NCBI GenBank assembly: GCA_900549135.1
Contig: URNI01000105.1
Location: 1 to 6,342 of the forward strand
Reading direction: 5' to 3'
DNA: 6,342 nt
Source of the DNA: an uncultured Collinsella sp.
GTDB lineage: Bacteria; Actinomycetota; Coriobacteriia; Coriobacteriales; Coriobacteriaceae
Below the pieces are notes generated by a model. The model was not told the DNA's origin. It searched no databases and saw only the letters and a program-made list of their open reading frames with translations. Below are positions 5,703 to 6,342 of the stretch, one piece after another. Numbering within the stretch: position 1 is the first letter of the stretch; each line of letters starts with the position of its first letter. Made by a program: the position numbers and the translations under genes.

Positions 5703-6342
5703 ATGAAGACCATCAAGCTTGCTCCCGGCGAGCGCCTCGTTACCAATCAGCTCAACCGCAAGGGCGTGCTGCCGCAAAACATCGTCGACGCCGCCCGCGA
5801 TATCGTGGCAAACGTGCGCGCCAACGGCGATGCCGCGGTGCGCGATTACTGTCAGCGTTTTGACGGCGTTGAGCTGCAGAGCTTTCGTCTGCCGCAAGAG
5901 CAGATCGATGCCGCGCTCGAAGGCCTCGACCCGGCCTTTGTCGCCGCGCTCGAGAAGGCTGCACGCCAGATTCGCGAGTTCCACCAGCGCGAGGTCGAGC
6001 AGAGCTGGTTTACCACGCGCCCGGACGGCACGATACTCGGCGTTAAGGTGACCCCGCTCGCGGCGGCTGGCATCTATGTGCCGGGCGGTCGCGCGCAGTA
6101 TCCCTCCACGGTGCTCATGAACGCCATTCCCGCCAAGGTCGCCGGCGTCAAGCGCGTGGTTATGGTGACCCCGCCGCAAAAAGACGGCCTGATCAGCCCC
6201 TACACGCTCGCCGCGGCAAAGCTCGGCGGCGTGGACGAGATCTATATGGTGGGTGGCGCTCAGGCCGTGGCCGCGCTGGCGTACGGCACCGAGACCATTC
6301 CGCGCGTCGACAAAATCACCGGCCCGGGCAACGCCTTTGTTG
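5703..6342 (+). CDS. hisD: Histidinol dehydrogenase HisD, N-terminal half (cut by window end)
   Basis: The frame runs open from the ATG at 5703 to the window end, giving 213 residues of a protein that is normally about 430. HisD is the cytoplasmic, zinc- and NAD-dependent enzyme that oxidises L-histidinol through histidinal to histidine, the last two steps of the pathway. Visible family landmarks are GDAAVRDYCQRFDGV (42-56), GIYVPGGRAQYPSTVLMN (123-140), and MVGGAQAVAALAYGTETIP (182-200) followed directly by R-V-D-K-I-T-G-P-G-N-A-F-V (201-213). The family signature with I-A-G-P-S-E and the catalytic Glu-His pair lie beyond the window. AGGGGA (5690-5695) sits seven bases before the start. It is in the same orientation as hisZG, 105 bases downstream, so the two are likely part of one histidine operon, perhaps with further his genes to the right. 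Confidence 0.95.
   Translation, partial: MKTIKLAPGERLVTNQLNRKGVLPQNIVDAARDIVANVRANGDAAVRDYCQRFDGVELQSFRLPQEQIDAALEGLDPAFVAALEKAARQIREFHQREVEQSWFTTRPDGTILGVKVTPLAAAGIYVPGGRAQYPSTVLMNAIPAKVAGVKRVVMVTPPQKDGLISPYTLAAAKLGGVDEIYMVGGAQAVAALAYGTETIPRVDKITGPGNAFV

Noticed and set aside
3849..6179. A very long antisense open frame (about 776 codons) opposite hisZG and hisD
   Set aside because: Its translation is rich in His, Arg, Ala and Gly with no recognisable domain, and it lies opposite two clearly conserved genes. Long antisense frames of this kind arise from GC-rich codon bias.

Overview
This is an all-plus-strand bacterial window of fairly high GC. The likely source is an actinobacterium of the Coriobacteriia, close to Collinsella. 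That assignment is an inference from the GC-rich codon use, a mannose-family PTS operon and histidine genes of the HisZ/short-HisG type. No rRNA or other taxonomic marker is present.

Positions 1-3712 look like one catabolic operon. It begins with the last 54 codons of a SIS-domain protein whose C-terminus resembles fructoselysine-6-phosphate deglycase (FrlB/GfrF type). Four tightly packed genes follow for a mannose/sorbose-family PTS permease: EIIA, EIIB, EIIC and EIID. Last comes a TIM-barrel epimerase resembling E. coli FrlC (fructoselysine 3-epimerase). The combined reading is uptake and phosphorylation of an Amadori compound (fructoselysine, glucoselysine or a relative), or of another amino-sugar conjugate, followed by deglycation by the SIS enzyme. 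The epimerase would feed in a stereoisomer. Terminator-like hairpins lie just before EIIA and just before the epimerase, so the PTS block is bracketed by RNA structures with no room for new promoters after them.

Positions 3713-3881 are a 169-base intergenic region. It holds a weak promoter candidate, a perfect 12-bp stem-loop and a strong Shine-Dalgarno sequence for the next gene.

From 3882 to the end the genes are for histidine biosynthesis. A single 571-codon frame fuses HisZ (the regulatory, HisRS-like subunit) to a short-form HisG (ATP phosphoribosyltransferase), two proteins that are usually separate. After 105 bases comes the first half of hisD (histidinol dehydrogenase), cut by the window end. 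HisZ-HisG performs the first committed step of histidine synthesis and HisD the last two oxidations.

The most noteworthy items are the HisZ-HisG fusion with its cysteine cluster, the FrlC-like epimerase paired with a phosphorylating transporter, and the intergenic hairpins. No mobile element, CRISPR array, tRNA or rRNA was seen.
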